Below are positions 1-10,069 of a DNA stretch of 64,000 bases, piece after piece. Position 1 is the stretch's first letter; every line of letters starts with the position of its first letter. The notes under the pieces are model-generated. The model made no database searches. It worked only from the letters and a program-made list of their open reading frames with translations, and was not told where the DNA came from. Position numbers and translations under genes: made by a program. The DNA comes from Chrysophaeum taylorii (lineage: Eukaryota; Sar; Pelagophyceae; Pelagomonadales; Pelagomonadaceae): contig JAQMWT010000316.1 in NCBI GenBank assembly GCA_029834535.1, positions 248,001-312,000 of the forward strand, read 5' to 3'.

Positions 1-1450
1 CCCCGTCTTCGTCGTCCTCCACCAACAAGTCCAAGTCATGCCCGAAGACGTCACCGACAAGCTCGACGTAGGGTCGACAGTCGTCGACATCATTCGCGCC
101 ACCCGTGAACGCTGGCTCGGCACCGGCAAACGCGTTCGCGTCCGCCACGTCGCGCACTGCCTCGCCTTCACGCTCGACCTCACTATCCGGTTCACGGTGC
201 AGTACGCTCTGGGCGAAGGGATGCTCGAGGCCGCCCGACGAGTCATTCATCGAACTGTTCAAACTGTATGTCCAGTCGGCCCTCTTCAACTACGAGAGCG
301 GCGGAGAACGTAACGGCAAATATGGCATGCTTCTCTCCGAGCTCGCAATATTCTAAGCCAAGAAGTCGATCTACGGCCCAAAATGTGAGGCCATCAGCTC
401 AGTCACCAGGCCCAAGGTTGCTCGCATCATCGAAAGACTCGACGACGAAGTGATGAGAGACCCGACATCATTGCTCATCGCTCGCCTGAAGGACTACGAC
501 TCAATCGGCGCTGGGGGCGTCACCTTCAAAGGCCTGCGAAAACCAGTGGAACCTGACAGAAGACCAGTCCTGCTTCTGCGAGATGGTCGTCGACGTTCTT
601 TCTTTCCATCGTTCCCCACGCGGCTGGCGTCGAGCGCATCAACAACAAGAATCACGGCATGTTCCATTCGAAGGCGCGAGCAAGCATGGTCAACGTCAAC
701 GCGAGACGTGCCCTCTACGTCTTCACCAACGTGATCTAGCTCTACAAATCGGAGAGTCCGGTGGTCATCGCCTCGTTCGAAAGGTTCATCAAAGCCACCA
801 TGAGCGAGCAGCATGCCGACGAGATTATGGGCGATCTTCAGCGCATGGACATCAAGGAATATATTCCTGCCGAGAACCAGGCGATCGAGAATACCATGGA
901 CGATGGCGAAGACGAGGATGACGGCGCAGACGAAGACGACAGCGACGGTCTCCTGAACTTCGAAGAGTTTGAAATCCCGCCGGGTTTCACGTTCGTCGAG
1001 AAACCGGCTACCTTCCTACGCGAGAACGAACTCGAGCCGCTCTACGCGTTGCCGTGCTACGAAAATACCTCCGTAACCTTCAGAAGCCAGCTGTGGTGGT
1101 TCGGCAAAATTTACTAGTACATGCCAAGAGCGCGAGTTTACAATTACGACGTTCAATGGGACAACACCGCGCCTCGGCAACAGGGACTCAAAGTCGACGA
1201 CCCTCAATACCCGATGGTCGCGGTAGGACGCTGGTGTTATCTGAAGAGGAGCATCACTCCTTCACGGCGGGGCCGCCCTTCAAGTGATGACGAGAACGAC
1301 CGCCCTCTTTATCGACGCCGCATCGACGATGACCTACGACGTCGTCGATGGCATCTTGGAAAGACCGGACGCACGTGCATTGCTGTCAATCCTAACCCCG
1401 CACCAACACCGGCTCCAACACCGACACCAGGTGTATGGACGTAAATACCG
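1..1450 (+). pseudogene. degraded hAT-like transposase remnant
   Basis: Coding-like sequence runs through several frames. The best stretch, in one frame from about 598 to 1300, reads VPHAAGVERINNKN, then FHSKARASM, then ARRALYVFTNV. That spacing (ER, about 12 residues, SK-R, a hydrophobic residue, then LYVF-N) matches the C-terminal dimerisation region of hAT transposases. It is followed by an acidic linker (DDGEDEDDGADEDD) and FRSQLWWFGKIY. Two in-frame TAG stops (about 736 and 1115) interrupt it, and upstream pieces (38-313, 450-570) lie in other frames, so the gene is dead. The family call rests on the short C-terminal pattern only; another DNA transposon or a domesticated relative is possible. 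No terminal inverted repeats were identified. Confidence 0.45.
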
Positions 1451-1658
1451 ACACCAACGGAGCCTCGTTGTGTGGGCCGCACCCACGGACCCTTACGACA
1501 TCATTTCGAACACCCGCCACGCATCTCAAAAATCACCTCCCTCGATCGATACCGGTAATTAATTACTACTAGGGTAATGGATAGTACCTGCAATGTCCGG
1601 TAATTACCACGGCAATACCGGTAATGTAGGATCGCCCACCTCGGCATTTAATAACTAA
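1451..1658. other. short intergenic spacer
   Basis: AT-richer spacer with repeated GGTAAT/ACCGG words (1550-1635). No gene seen. Confidence 0.4.
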
Positions 1659-1994
1659 CAAGTGCAGGCCAGTAAGTTCGCCAGTAAGTTCACCTGGTCC
1701 CAATCTCTAACCCCAGTAAGTTCACCTGGTCCCAGTAAGTTCACCTAGTCCCAATCTCTAACCCCAGTAAGTTCGGCGTAAGCCCACTCGTGCTCACATC
1801 CACTCACCCCACTCTCCTTCGAGCTCGTCGCTCTCACCTCCGCCAATCTAAGCTGCTTTGATCCGTACACGCCGCTAGCCCTTGCGTTCACTCTAAAAAC
1901 CCCAGTAAGTTCACTTGGTCCCAGTAAGTTCACCTGGTCACTTAGTTCACCTAGTCCCAATCTCAAACCTCAGTAAGTTCACGTGGTCCCAGTA
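1659..1994 (-). repeat. R3 repeat, copy 1
   Basis: A roughly 335-bp dispersed repeat. Both flanks are degenerate direct repeats of AACTTACTGGGACCAGGTG (seen here as the complement), and the centre is a unique core of about 95 bp. It ends with the same GGCCTGCACTTG as the copies at 22098-22419 and 34015-34359. It abuts an R2 copy directly. It has no coding capacity of its own. Confidence 0.85.
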
Positions 1995-1996
1995 GA

Positions 1997-2122
1997 CACT
2001 GTCTGGCTCTCGCACCTACCTGATCCTTACTCTCGCGCCTACCTGATCCTTACCCTAAATCGAGGGACAAACAGACAGACAAACAAACAAACAGACAGAC
2101 AAACATCTGTCGATTAGTAGTT
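1997..2122 (-). repeat. R2 repeat, copy 1 (CAAA/CAGA microsatellite end)
   Basis: Contains two copies of CCTACCTGATCCTTAC, then CGAGGGA, a CAGA/CAAA microsatellite and the terminal block CATCTGTCGATTAGTAG. The same order occurs, inverted, at 21376-21510. Its inner end cuts off the kinase fragment at 2123, so it probably inserted into, or was captured at, the broken end of duplicated copy A. Confidence 0.8.
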
Positions 2123-2400
2123 AGGATAAAACGCGCGTGTGCTTCCAGGGGGAACGTCGGATTTTCGTGGTACCGGGACGTTATTTCGAGCATGCGGCCG
2201 AGTGAATCGACGATCGACCCCCATCGCCTCATGACGTCCTCGCGGACTCCATCCGTACTCATTCAAGGCCGCACCGCCTCGGCATACCTGACTTGCTCGA
2301 CCACTTTCTTGCTCTTCTCGTTCGCCGTCTCCAGGGGTCATGACGCGCGCCAAGGTGGTTATTCTCCGAATAGGGTGCAAGTACTCAACCCCAGCAGAAT
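2123..2400 (-). pseudogene. truncated kinase-gene 5' fragment (copy A)
   Basis: On the minus strand this matches the N-terminal part of the kinase gene at 7471-10069. Compare GVREDVMRRWGSIVDSLGRM with GVGEDVAKAWGEIIESLERL, and ANEKSKKVVEQVRYAEAV with ANEECKKVVERVKWFAKAV. Only about 90 codons remain. A TGA lies between the two matching segments, and the gene ends abruptly at the R2 repeat. It sits head-to-head with the 183-aa gene at 2425, the same arrangement as the intact pair at 6.7-10 kb, so it is the decayed half of an inverted duplication. Confidence 0.75.
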
Positions 2401-2424
2401 CCTGGGCAGAGAGAACGTTTCGTA

Positions 2425-2976
2425 ATGGGCACTGAAAGTCAAGAGGTTCCGCAGCCGTCTGGCGAGGGGAAGGCGTCGGAGATGTATTGTTTCGCTATGC
2501 GCTTTAGTTCGAGATTCGAATTCGAAAACCAGACGCAAGAGACCCTCTTCGTCGCAGTTGCGGTCCACGGCAAGCTGGTCACCACGATCAAGAAGGTCGT
2601 GTATGACGCAGCGATTCAACCGGGGGTCAAGGCGACGCCTCAGGGTGTCGAGGTGCAAGCGGGGCACGTCTCGATGAGAACGGAGAAGCACGTGGAGGCC
2701 CAAGGTGCTTCCCTTCTCTTCGCTGGCTACGTGAACCCGAATGTGCGATCAAGCTTTAAGATGACGGAGAAGGCGGATCTTTGCATCTTCCTCGCGCGGG
2801 AAACCACGTTCGACTTTGTGAAATTGAAGCAGATCACTCCAGGGTCGCGGTACACGTTCTACCCAAATCGCATCCCGAATAACGTCAAGCTCGAAACGTT
2901 CCACCGCGTACCCATGCTGCCGTCAGGGGTCTCGAGTGGCGAGCCCGAGAAAGATTCCCCACGTTTGGACGATTAG
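2425..2976 (+). CDS. conserved unknown 183-aa protein, copy A
   Basis: A 183-aa protein of unknown family. Its paralogue lies inverted at 6752-7303. The two share long identical blocks (KLVTTIK, DAAIQPGV, LFAGYVNPNVRS, ADLCIFLARE, GSRYTFYPNRIP), while the first 45 residues diverge. Alternating hydrophobic and polar residues (FEFENQTQETLFVAVAV) suggest a beta-sandwich fold. There is no signal peptide or membrane segment. The ATG at 2425 is the first in frame, and a decayed kinase fragment diverges from its 5' side. Conservation of protein over DNA between the copies supports real coding. Function unknown. The 3' end may be spliced, because conserved coding-like sequence continues downstream in both copies. 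Confidence 0.75.
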   Translation: MGTESQEVPQPSGEGKASEMYCFAMRFSSRFEFENQTQETLFVAVAVHGKLVTTIKKVVYDAAIQPGVKATPQGVEVQAGHVSMRTEKHVEAQGASLLFAGYVNPNVRSSFKMTEKADLCIFLARETTFDFVKLKQITPGSRYTFYPNRIPNNVKLETFHRVPMLPSGVSSGEPEKDSPRLDD

Positions 2977-3620
2977 ACCAACGGCGACGAGGAGACCACC
3001 ACCATGCATTCTTGACGTGACATCTTCTTATTCGTCGTCATCGGCGCCCATATTCGTCGTCGGCGGCGCCGTCCATTTTGTCTCTTCATTTTACTTCGCT
3101 CCACACCCACAAACATCCGCTCACTCTCCTCTCTCCACATTCTTCTCGCGACGGCCCTTCTCGATGTCGTCGCCGAATTTGATCTCACCTCGGCGTCTTC
3201 CTTTTCGTTCCCAATTGAAGAGGGGTCGGCTTCTTGCGAGCTTCTTGCTATGGTGGGAGAGGTCGTCTGGAGTCGAGTCGAGGTAAACTGTGGTGGAGGG
3301 TGACGGTCATTTCTTCTTAAAACGCATCCGGAAGAAGCTCGGTTCACTGCCGCCGCTAGAAATGAGGGGAGACCAGAGCTCAATACGCCGAACTTTTTCT
3401 ATACGTCTCGCCCCACTTACGTCGACGCGAAGAAGGAGCTTCGCGAGACAAGCTGAGAAACAAATCGGAAGATGAAGCTGCTCGCACTATCTCGTTGGGA
3501 TGACTAAAGATTCGAATTCGCGACGATTCATACTACCTTATTTATACTAGCCGCCTTACTTCGTTCCAAGAGAGATCCAAAGCCGGCGAAAGCACGGCGG
3601 CCCTGCTCGCGGAGGTGCGT
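2977..3620 (+). pseudogene. decayed downstream exons of the duplicated unit (copy A)
   Basis: Downstream of the 183-aa gene, homology to copy B (6060-6750, inverted) continues for about 600 bp. Matching peptides in the sense strand are ATALLDVVAEFD against AAALLTVIADFD, FSFPIEE against FSFPIDV, PEEARFTAAARNE against PKEARCVAVVRNE, and KSEDEAARTISLG against TPEDEAASTLSLG. In copy A these lie in different frames with stops between them, so this copy looks broken. The identity of the encoded protein is unknown. Confidence 0.6.
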
Positions 3621-4190
3621 CCCCTCTTGCAATGTGCAAAGCTGATTACCAAAGGGCCGTCGAGAACTCACTGCTAGTTGTCAGAGGATAGCCCGATGGC
3701 GCCACATGCATCGGATTTCATAAGTGAGTTTATTATTAGTTACAACAACCCTCTTTTAAAAACCCTCAAACTTTCGTCAAATCAAAAGTGTCGAAACTTT
3801 TGTTTGAAGAACTCAGACAAATCTCGAGAATTCCCACAAAACCTGAAATACCAGCCAATTCCGTTAGAAGAATGACCAGGGGGTCCACCAACTGTTAGGT
3901 AGTAGTAGTTCGGGAGTTACGGTACGTGATCGTCCAAGACACACCCGAGTCGTGCAGGGTGTCGGTGTCGAACAAGGCGATGTCCTGGGAGCGCAAAGCT
4001 CCTGCGATTCGGTGCACATACTGCGTCGCACGCCGACTCGCAGTCTCACACCAACTCGCCGTTTCGCGGGTCTTTGCGATTCGAACGGCAGCGATCATGT
4101 CCGGCGCCGACTTCGTCGGCTCTGCTGGCGATTCGAACAAGACGGTCGCCGGACAAAAAATACGAAGCGGATCGTGGAAGCATTTCTCGC
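3621..4190. other. no recognisable gene
   Basis: An AT-rich stretch (3700-3870) followed by mixed sequence with short overlapping ORFs on both strands. None shows a domain or a paralogue in the window. Confidence 0.4.
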
Positions 4191-5520
4191 GGGAGAAGGG
4201 ATGCCGTCTTGGGATTCGTTGAACGAGACGACGGCCTACAGTGGAGAACTGTACCAGGAGCTCGCCCAATATCTGGTCAATGTACGAGTCGGAGGGGCCG
4301 GCAACCAAAAGGCGAACCGTTGTCGGCGGACGTCTCCATAAACCGCCTTCGTGCGCTCCTCCGCTCGGCCCAAAGCATGTCCAGGCCGGCTTCTCTGCGG
4401 CGTCGACGTTGTTCTTCGCCTGCCTCGATAAAGATAGCAAGACGCAGTTCGCGACTTAGTTCCAAGGCGTGATCCACAACTTAAAGCGCATCTGCCTGCA
4501 ACGCACGAAGGAAATCGGCGAGGACCCAGAAAATTCGGCGCCGGCCGCGTACCTACGGATGATCGAGGCGGTCGTGGATATCAACTCGCGCGCGCGAGGG
4601 CACCCACCAGGGATTCCTTTATGCGCAACTTCGGCATCCGCGGCTTGTGGTCCCTTGGTAGGCAGATGTCTGAGCCGGCATGGACTCCGGGCGAGGGCTT
4701 GTTCTGGATCCTCGAGTTCAAGTGCGGTGTGACGAAGACGCCGATTTCCAAGGTCGGCAGGTATTATTAGCTCGGGGCCGTGGTGGCCAGGACCGACTTG
4801 CGACGTTCTCTTCGCCATGGGCTGCTTCATACGACTGGATTGCTAGGACCGTACGCCGACGACAACGCCGACGGCGCTTGTTGGCTCTACCCCTTCCGCG
4901 CGCGAGGCGGCCAAGAACGTTGGCAAGAAGCTCGGGAACTGGCTCAAGGACCTGTTGATTGGCAGCGATTGCAGACTCCATCAGGATTGGCAGCTCCGGT
5001 GCTTGCCACTCAACATCTCGGTTGCGAGTTTGCGCGTCGGCGTATGCAACAATCTAGTGGAAACGATCCCTGGCGTGCTCGCTGTTAACATCACGCGCAA
5101 CGACGTGCGCGGAGTCAGCGCTTTCTACGAGTACCTCAGGGCGGACATCGCCGTCCTCATGCCCGGCACCACCGTCCTCGCTGGCTGGCAGACTCCACAA
5201 CCGTACGGTTCTTGCGGCACTGGTCCGAATCCCGCCTCGATTGCGGTCGCCCCTCGATTGCGGTCCTCATTATCAACCTTGGCGTGGACGAGACTAGGCT
5301 CCGCCGCATGGTGCCATGGACCTACTCCAACTCGGCAGTTCCAGTCTGGCCGAATTCCTGCCGGCTGGGTCGTCGCTCTGGCCGATGACCGAGACCATCT
5401 TCGCGACTCTTGTCCTCTGGTACGAGCATTGCGAGCGGGCGGGGCAGGTATCGTCGGTCGTCAAGGTCTCGTTCGCTCTCTCCTCCCTCATCACCACCTC
5501 CGTTAGTGAATCGTATAGCC
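4190..5520 (+). pseudogene. degraded unidentified coding region
   Basis: A chain of protein-like fragments in changing frames: FFACLDKDSKTQFAT, then GVIHNLKRICLQRTKEIGED with AAYLRMIEAVVDIN (about 4420-4600), GIRGLWSLGRQMSEPAWTPG and LEFKCGVTKTPISKVGRYY (4630-4770), and NNLVETIPGVLAVNITR with VRGVSAFYEYLRADIAV (5050-5170). Stops and frame changes separate them. The composition is that of a real globular protein. I do not recognise the family; a transposon-encoded protein is plausible given the setting. Confidence 0.45.
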
Positions 5521-6059
5521 AAAGGTAGCCTTGTCGTTCAACACGCGCAGCACAGGAGATTGGTCTTCCACGTTCCTTCCATAGGAAAGCGGCGGGAGAT
5601 GGCCGTCTCCGGCTCGGCGGATTCCGTTCCCGGAGACGAGCGCGGTCGGTCAACATCGCGCGTCAGACCCGCGCGCACACGACTGGGAGCGTCTCGACCG
5701 GCAGTGTCGAGGCCCCGATCCGCCTCCGTCCCGCAGGTGGACGCCGCGCAGAATTCCGTCGCAGCGCACGGCCAGCAGCCACTTCGGCCAAGTCGTTCGC
5801 CGCCTGCCCGCCTGCGTCTGGCACTCGAAGCCCGCCTGCGGCGGCCCAGGGGGAAAAAGGGGCCCCCTTCGGCGAAACTTTTGGTCCTTGGCGGAATAAG
5901 AATTCTAATAATTCTAATTATCATATATAATTATGAAGAAGGAAATTTCAAATAATCATGTTGGGTTGAAGCTTCGAATATCTTGCCGATCTTACGGTGC
6001 CTTGAGATCGTTCTTCAACAATTCTTTTTAGTATGTTCGACGCGAAACGCATAGTCCAC
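5521..6059. other. no recognisable gene
   Basis: GC-rich sequence with overlapping low-complexity ORFs on both strands (Arg/Ser/Ala-rich), changing to AT-rich after 5890. No domain or repeat-family match was seen. Confidence 0.4.
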
Positions 6060-6580
6060 CATCAACAGCAGCCCCAATGGCGCATCTCCGAGAGCGGGGC
6101 CGCCGTGATCTCACCGGTGTTGGATCTCTCTCATAGAGCGAAAAAAGGTTAATATCAATTGTCGCGAGTTCGAGTCTTTGGATCTGATCCCAACGAGAGG
6201 GTGCTAGCAGCCTCGTCTTCTGGTGTGATGTCTCTCAGCAAGTCCCGTGCGGCTTCTTCTTCTTGTTCCGACGAAAGCGGGGCTTGACCGAGATGTATAC
6301 AGAAGGCGAGCATATCGGGCCGTGGTCGTCGTCTCTCGTTTCTAACGACGGCAACGCACCGGGCTTCTTTCGGACTCGGTATGGAAAGAAAAACTTGCTC
6401 TATTCGCTATGAGAAGAAGAAAGGCACTATGTCTGTCTCCACCGCGATTGTGACCCCGACTCGACGCCGACCACGATTATTGCAAGAAGCCGGGCTTACG
6501 TCAATTGGGAACGAAAATGCGGACGTCGAGGGGATGTCGAAGTCGGCGATGACGGTGAGAAGGGCCGCAGCGAGAAGCAT
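6060..6580 (-). CDS. unknown gene of the duplicated unit (copy B), probably spliced
   Basis: On the minus strand an ATG at 6580 opens MLLAAALLTVIADFDIPSTS with FSFPIDV following. Further on (about 6360-6150) a long open stretch reads PKEARCVAVVRNERRR, HLGQAPLSSEQEEEAARDLL and TPEDEAASTLSLGSDP. A third stretch (ERSNTGEITAAPLSEMRH, near 6120) is also matched in copy A. Conservative substitutions between the copies argue for coding in this direction. The frames do not join directly, so introns or frameshifts lie between the pieces. Whether it is a separate gene or 3' exons of the 183-aa gene upstream (6752-7303) is unclear. Family unknown. Confidence 0.45.
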
Positions 6581-6751
6581 GGGAAGATAGGAGGGTGTCG
6601 GGACATTGCGGGGTGGGACTGCAAAGTAATAGCGGGGTGGAACTGCAACGTAATATGAAGAGGCAGAATGGAAGGTGGAGCCGACGACAACGAAGAAGAA
6701 TATGATGCAAGTTCAAGTTTGCACGATGGTGGTCTCCTCGTCGCCGTTGGT

Positions 6752-7303
6752 CTAATCGTCCAAACGTGGGGAATCTCTCTCGGGCTCGCCACTCCAGACA
6801 CCGGACGGCAGCATGGGTACGTGGTGGAACGTTTCGAGCTCGACGTCCTTCGGGATGCGATTTGGGTAGAAAGTGTACCGCGACCCTCGAGTGATCTGCT
6901 TAAATTTCACAAAGTCGAACGTGTTTTCCCGCGCGAGGAAGATGCAAAGATCCGCATTCTCCGTCATCTTAAAGCCTGATCGCACATTCGGGTTCACGTA
7001 GCCGGCGAAGAGAACGGAAGCACCTTGGGCCTCCATGTGCTTCTCCGTTCTCCTCGGGACGTGGCTCTCTTTCGCCTCGGCACCCTCCGGCGTCGCCTCG
7101 ACCCCCGGTTGAATCGCGGCATCGTCCACGACCGTCTTGATCGTGGTGACCAGCTTGTTGCGGTCCCCAATTACGATGATGTAGGCTTTCTGATCCGTCT
7201 GATTCTTGAATTCGAAGTTCTGACCTGAGCGAGAATACTCATCGTCCGACTCCTTCCCCTCGCCAGACCGTTGCGGATCCGCTCGGCCTAGCGGGGCCGC
7301 CAT
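6752..7303 (-). CDS. conserved unknown 183-aa protein, copy B
   Basis: Paralogue of the protein at 2425-2976, same length and same C-terminal blocks (GASVLFAGYVNPNVRSGFKM, ITRGSRYTFYPNRIP, HVPMLPSGV, DSPRLDD). The N-terminal 45 residues differ. It diverges from the kinase gene that begins about 170 bp away, and unknown conserved sequence follows it. The ATG at 7303 is the first in frame. No motif reveals a function. Preservation of both copies at full length, while the linked kinase is broken in copy A, suggests selection on this protein. Confidence 0.75.
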   Translation of the reverse strand: MAAPLGRADPQRSGEGKESDDEYSRSGQNFEFKNQTDQKAYIIVIGDRNKLVTTIKTVVDDAAIQPGVEATPEGAEAKESHVPRRTEKHMEAQGASVLFAGYVNPNVRSGFKMTENADLCIFLARENTFDFVKFKQITRGSRYTFYPNRIPKDVELETFHHVPMLPSGVWSGEPERDSPRLDD

Positions 7304-7470
7304 GAGCCGATATCTATCGATTATCAGATTTTACGTTCGCGGAGGAAGGAGGAATACTGTCGATAATCTTGTAATTGAGTATCATCAAATGCAGGGAAGT
7401 TTTTTCAGGATTATTCATTCCTCGGAGATTACACTTTAATCATCTCTCCCTTGTTGTCGGATCTTAGTCA
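7304..7470. promoter_or_regulatory. probable shared divergent promoter region
   Basis: A 167-bp AT-rich gap between the divergent 183-aa gene and the kinase gene. The equivalent gap in copy A is much shorter. No specific element recognised. Confidence 0.35.
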
Positions 7471-10069
7471 GTGTTGAACTTTGAATCCTGGTCAGTGTTG
7501 AACTTGATTGCTTTCGAGGAACAGCCAGCCAGCCAGGCTTTTAAGTCGGACTTGAGAAGACATATGATGGAGAATGTCGAGCAATGTGCGAACTCCCTGG
7601 AGAGCCGTGTGACATCCCTGGTGGTAGCGAACGAGGAGTGCAAGAAAGTGGTCGAGCGAGTCAAATGGTTTGCCAAGGCGGTAGACCCTTGGATCCAAGA
7701 CTCGAGAGGGAGAAAGGAGTCGGCGAGGACGTCGCTAAGGCATGGGGGGAGATCATCGAATCACTCGAACGCTTACTCGACATCGCGTCCTCGTACGACT
7801 GTTACTTGAATTTCCCTGGGTGCACGCGCGCGTTTCAGCAAACAATCCATGCCGAGGTGGACGCGGCAAGAGAAGCGGTGGTCAATCTCCGCAACGTTCT
7901 CAAACCTCCGACGGCACCTACGGCGAAGGCCAGATCGTGGTGGGGGAAAATCGTGACGGAATTCATGGACGAACACTTCAAGGCGGAGTCTCTGGAAACT
8001 TTGGAGCACGCGCTGACTCTCCTCGACGCCGTCGCGTCGAATCGATATATTCAATCGAAAACTACGGACTTCTGCCTCGGAGAAAACGGCCTATCTTTAC
8101 GAAAGCACCAGCTCGCGTTGCTGCGCGAAGTATTTCGACGTATTTCTTGTCGGGCGCTCCCATCCTATGGCAAAACGCTGGCCGCGCTGGACGCCGCGTT
8201 GGATCGGGCCAACGACCCGAAGAACGAGTCGAGGGGAGAGGGAGTCGAGGCATCACCCCACTTTCAGCAACCGGCCGTGGAGGAAGGAACCTGTGACAAT
8301 GCACCACGATATTGACGAACCGGCGTTTCCTCTGACGTCCTGGATCGAACAGCTCGACGGCATTTTCGAAAAGGTGGCGGACTACGATCCTCGATTAGAA
8401 AAAACGCGCGTCGAAACTCGGAGATTACTTGAATGCGGTGATCTCCGACTGCGCTGATATACTACAGAAAGTGAAACATCATGGGGAAACGGCCACGAGA
8501 AGACGAGAGGTGATTCGTTGGATGCAGGCGATCGTTCTCTGGCAGATGCTATCTATACACGACAAGTACCGCGAAATCCTCGAGACCGAGCCAGATATCG
8601 CGGAGCTGAACAATTCCCTGCTTCGCACGTACCAAGATGTGCTGACGGATTTAAAGAAGGATGCAGTGGTGGACTTGACGATGGAACCCCGCAGCAAATG
8701 GACGAAGTGGCTTTGCGGCGCGGTCCTGAAAGGACTCGAAGAAGAAGAAGGCAAAGCGCCTCCGTTGAACCTCGTCGAGTGCCGAGAGTCGCCCGTGTTC
8801 CCTTTGAAGGATCTCTTCGACGAGGGCGCATCCTCTCGCGTTTTCAAGCTCGAGCCGAAAGACGCGAATAAGCTCATCGACGGCATGATGAGCGAAGTCG
8901 CGTGTAAAGTGGTGAAGTTTCAGCGCGCTTCCGGTAGGCCAAATTCAAGAACTCTGTTGGAGGAGGAAGCGAAGGTGCACCGGCGAATTTCTTCGCACGC
9001 CAACATCGTCCGCTTCCTCGGCTTGTGGCTTGCACCCGACGGAAAACGCAATGCCTCTTTCATCGTCATGGAGCTCGCGCTGTGCAACCTCGAACATTAC
9101 ATCGAACACGTCTGCGAGAAACACGAAGAGGAGAGATTCGCACCAGAAGGGCCACTTGGTCTTTACGCCGTGACGTGTCTCGCCCTCCACGGTACGAGCG
9201 CTCTTGCCTTCCTTCATAGGCACCTCATCTATCACCGCGATATCAAAACCGCAAACTTCCTTCTGTGTAAAGAAAGTCCTGATCTCGTCGGCCTTAAACT
9301 CTGCGACTTCGGCTTCGCCCACCAGAAGGAGGACGACCTTGAGAGCTTGATGGACGCGGAGCTTCGCAACGAAGCGGTCAGTGCATTTCTGGGATCCTCC
9401 AAAGGAAGAAGAATCGTGTGTGTCGTAGGTTTTTTTCGCCCGAACTCGTCGTTTGGTCCGAGGCAATAAAAAAAGCAGTCAAGAATCAGCAGAAATCCGG
9501 AGACGCCGACATTGCTAAGGACGACCGAGTCGATTTCGTTTCACGCGGAGAACGGAGTTTGCCCGTTGGAGAGCTTGAGGCCCATTGCCGAAGACCCCTC
9601 GATCACTGATGAATTGCCAACGAACGAAAAGATCGACGTCTATGCCCTTGCTCTCGTATTCTATCACCTCTCGAATGGCCTTCTTCCTTGGAAAAAACTC
9701 GATAATCCAACGGAGGATGTAGACGATTTCGAAAGCCTCCGCCAGAAAGGACAACTCCCTGAGTTCCGTTCCTTTTGCCAAGACCCCGATACGCTACGAG
9801 TATTTCGTGAAACGTTCCAGGGACTTCTGAAGAAGTGCCTCAAGCCTGATCCCACGATCCGGCCATCGCTTATCGACGGTTGCATTGAAGCTACACTGAG
9901 GGGTATTCGTGATGGAGTACGCGCCAGGCTCTCGGATCTAGGCACGGCGAATGAAGGCACGAGACCCCGCGGAGAGACGGAACCAGACTTCAAAAAATAC
10001 TTCGACGAACTTCTTATGAAGAAAACAATGCAGAAAGTGAAAGTCGACGGCCCGCTGCGATTACGATAA
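7471..10069 (+). CDS. Ser/Thr or TKL-type protein kinase with helical N-terminal region; N-terminus frame-broken
   Basis: The kinase domain is complete from about 8795: glycine loop EGASSRVFKLE, VAIK-like lysine ACKVVKF, alpha-C glutamate EEEAKVHRRI, catalytic loop YHRDIKTANFLL, DFG in LCDFGFAH, then EKIDVYALALVFYHLSNG. The APE motif is not obvious. A helix-rich region precedes it (ANEECKKVVERVKWF, ESLERLLDIASSYD, EQLDGIFEKVADYD, REVIRWMQAIVLWQMLSIHD), perhaps two related helical units. The frame changes near 7705, 8300 and 8425, so the N-terminal part is either frameshifted or made of several exons; the kinase part could start at an internal ATG (MQAIV, about 8521). A short in-frame intron (9425-9478 or 9416-9478) removes a stop at 9467. 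The layout resembles HeLo/MLKL-like helical-bundle plus kinase proteins, by inference only. Confidence 0.7.
9425..9478 (+). other. predicted short spliceosomal intron in the kinase gene
   Basis: The donor GTAGGT and acceptor AAAAAAGCAG delimit 54 nt, a multiple of three. Removing it joins two open stretches in the same frame and deletes the only stop (9467-9469). An alternative donor at 9416 gives 63 nt, also in frame. Confidence 0.6.
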
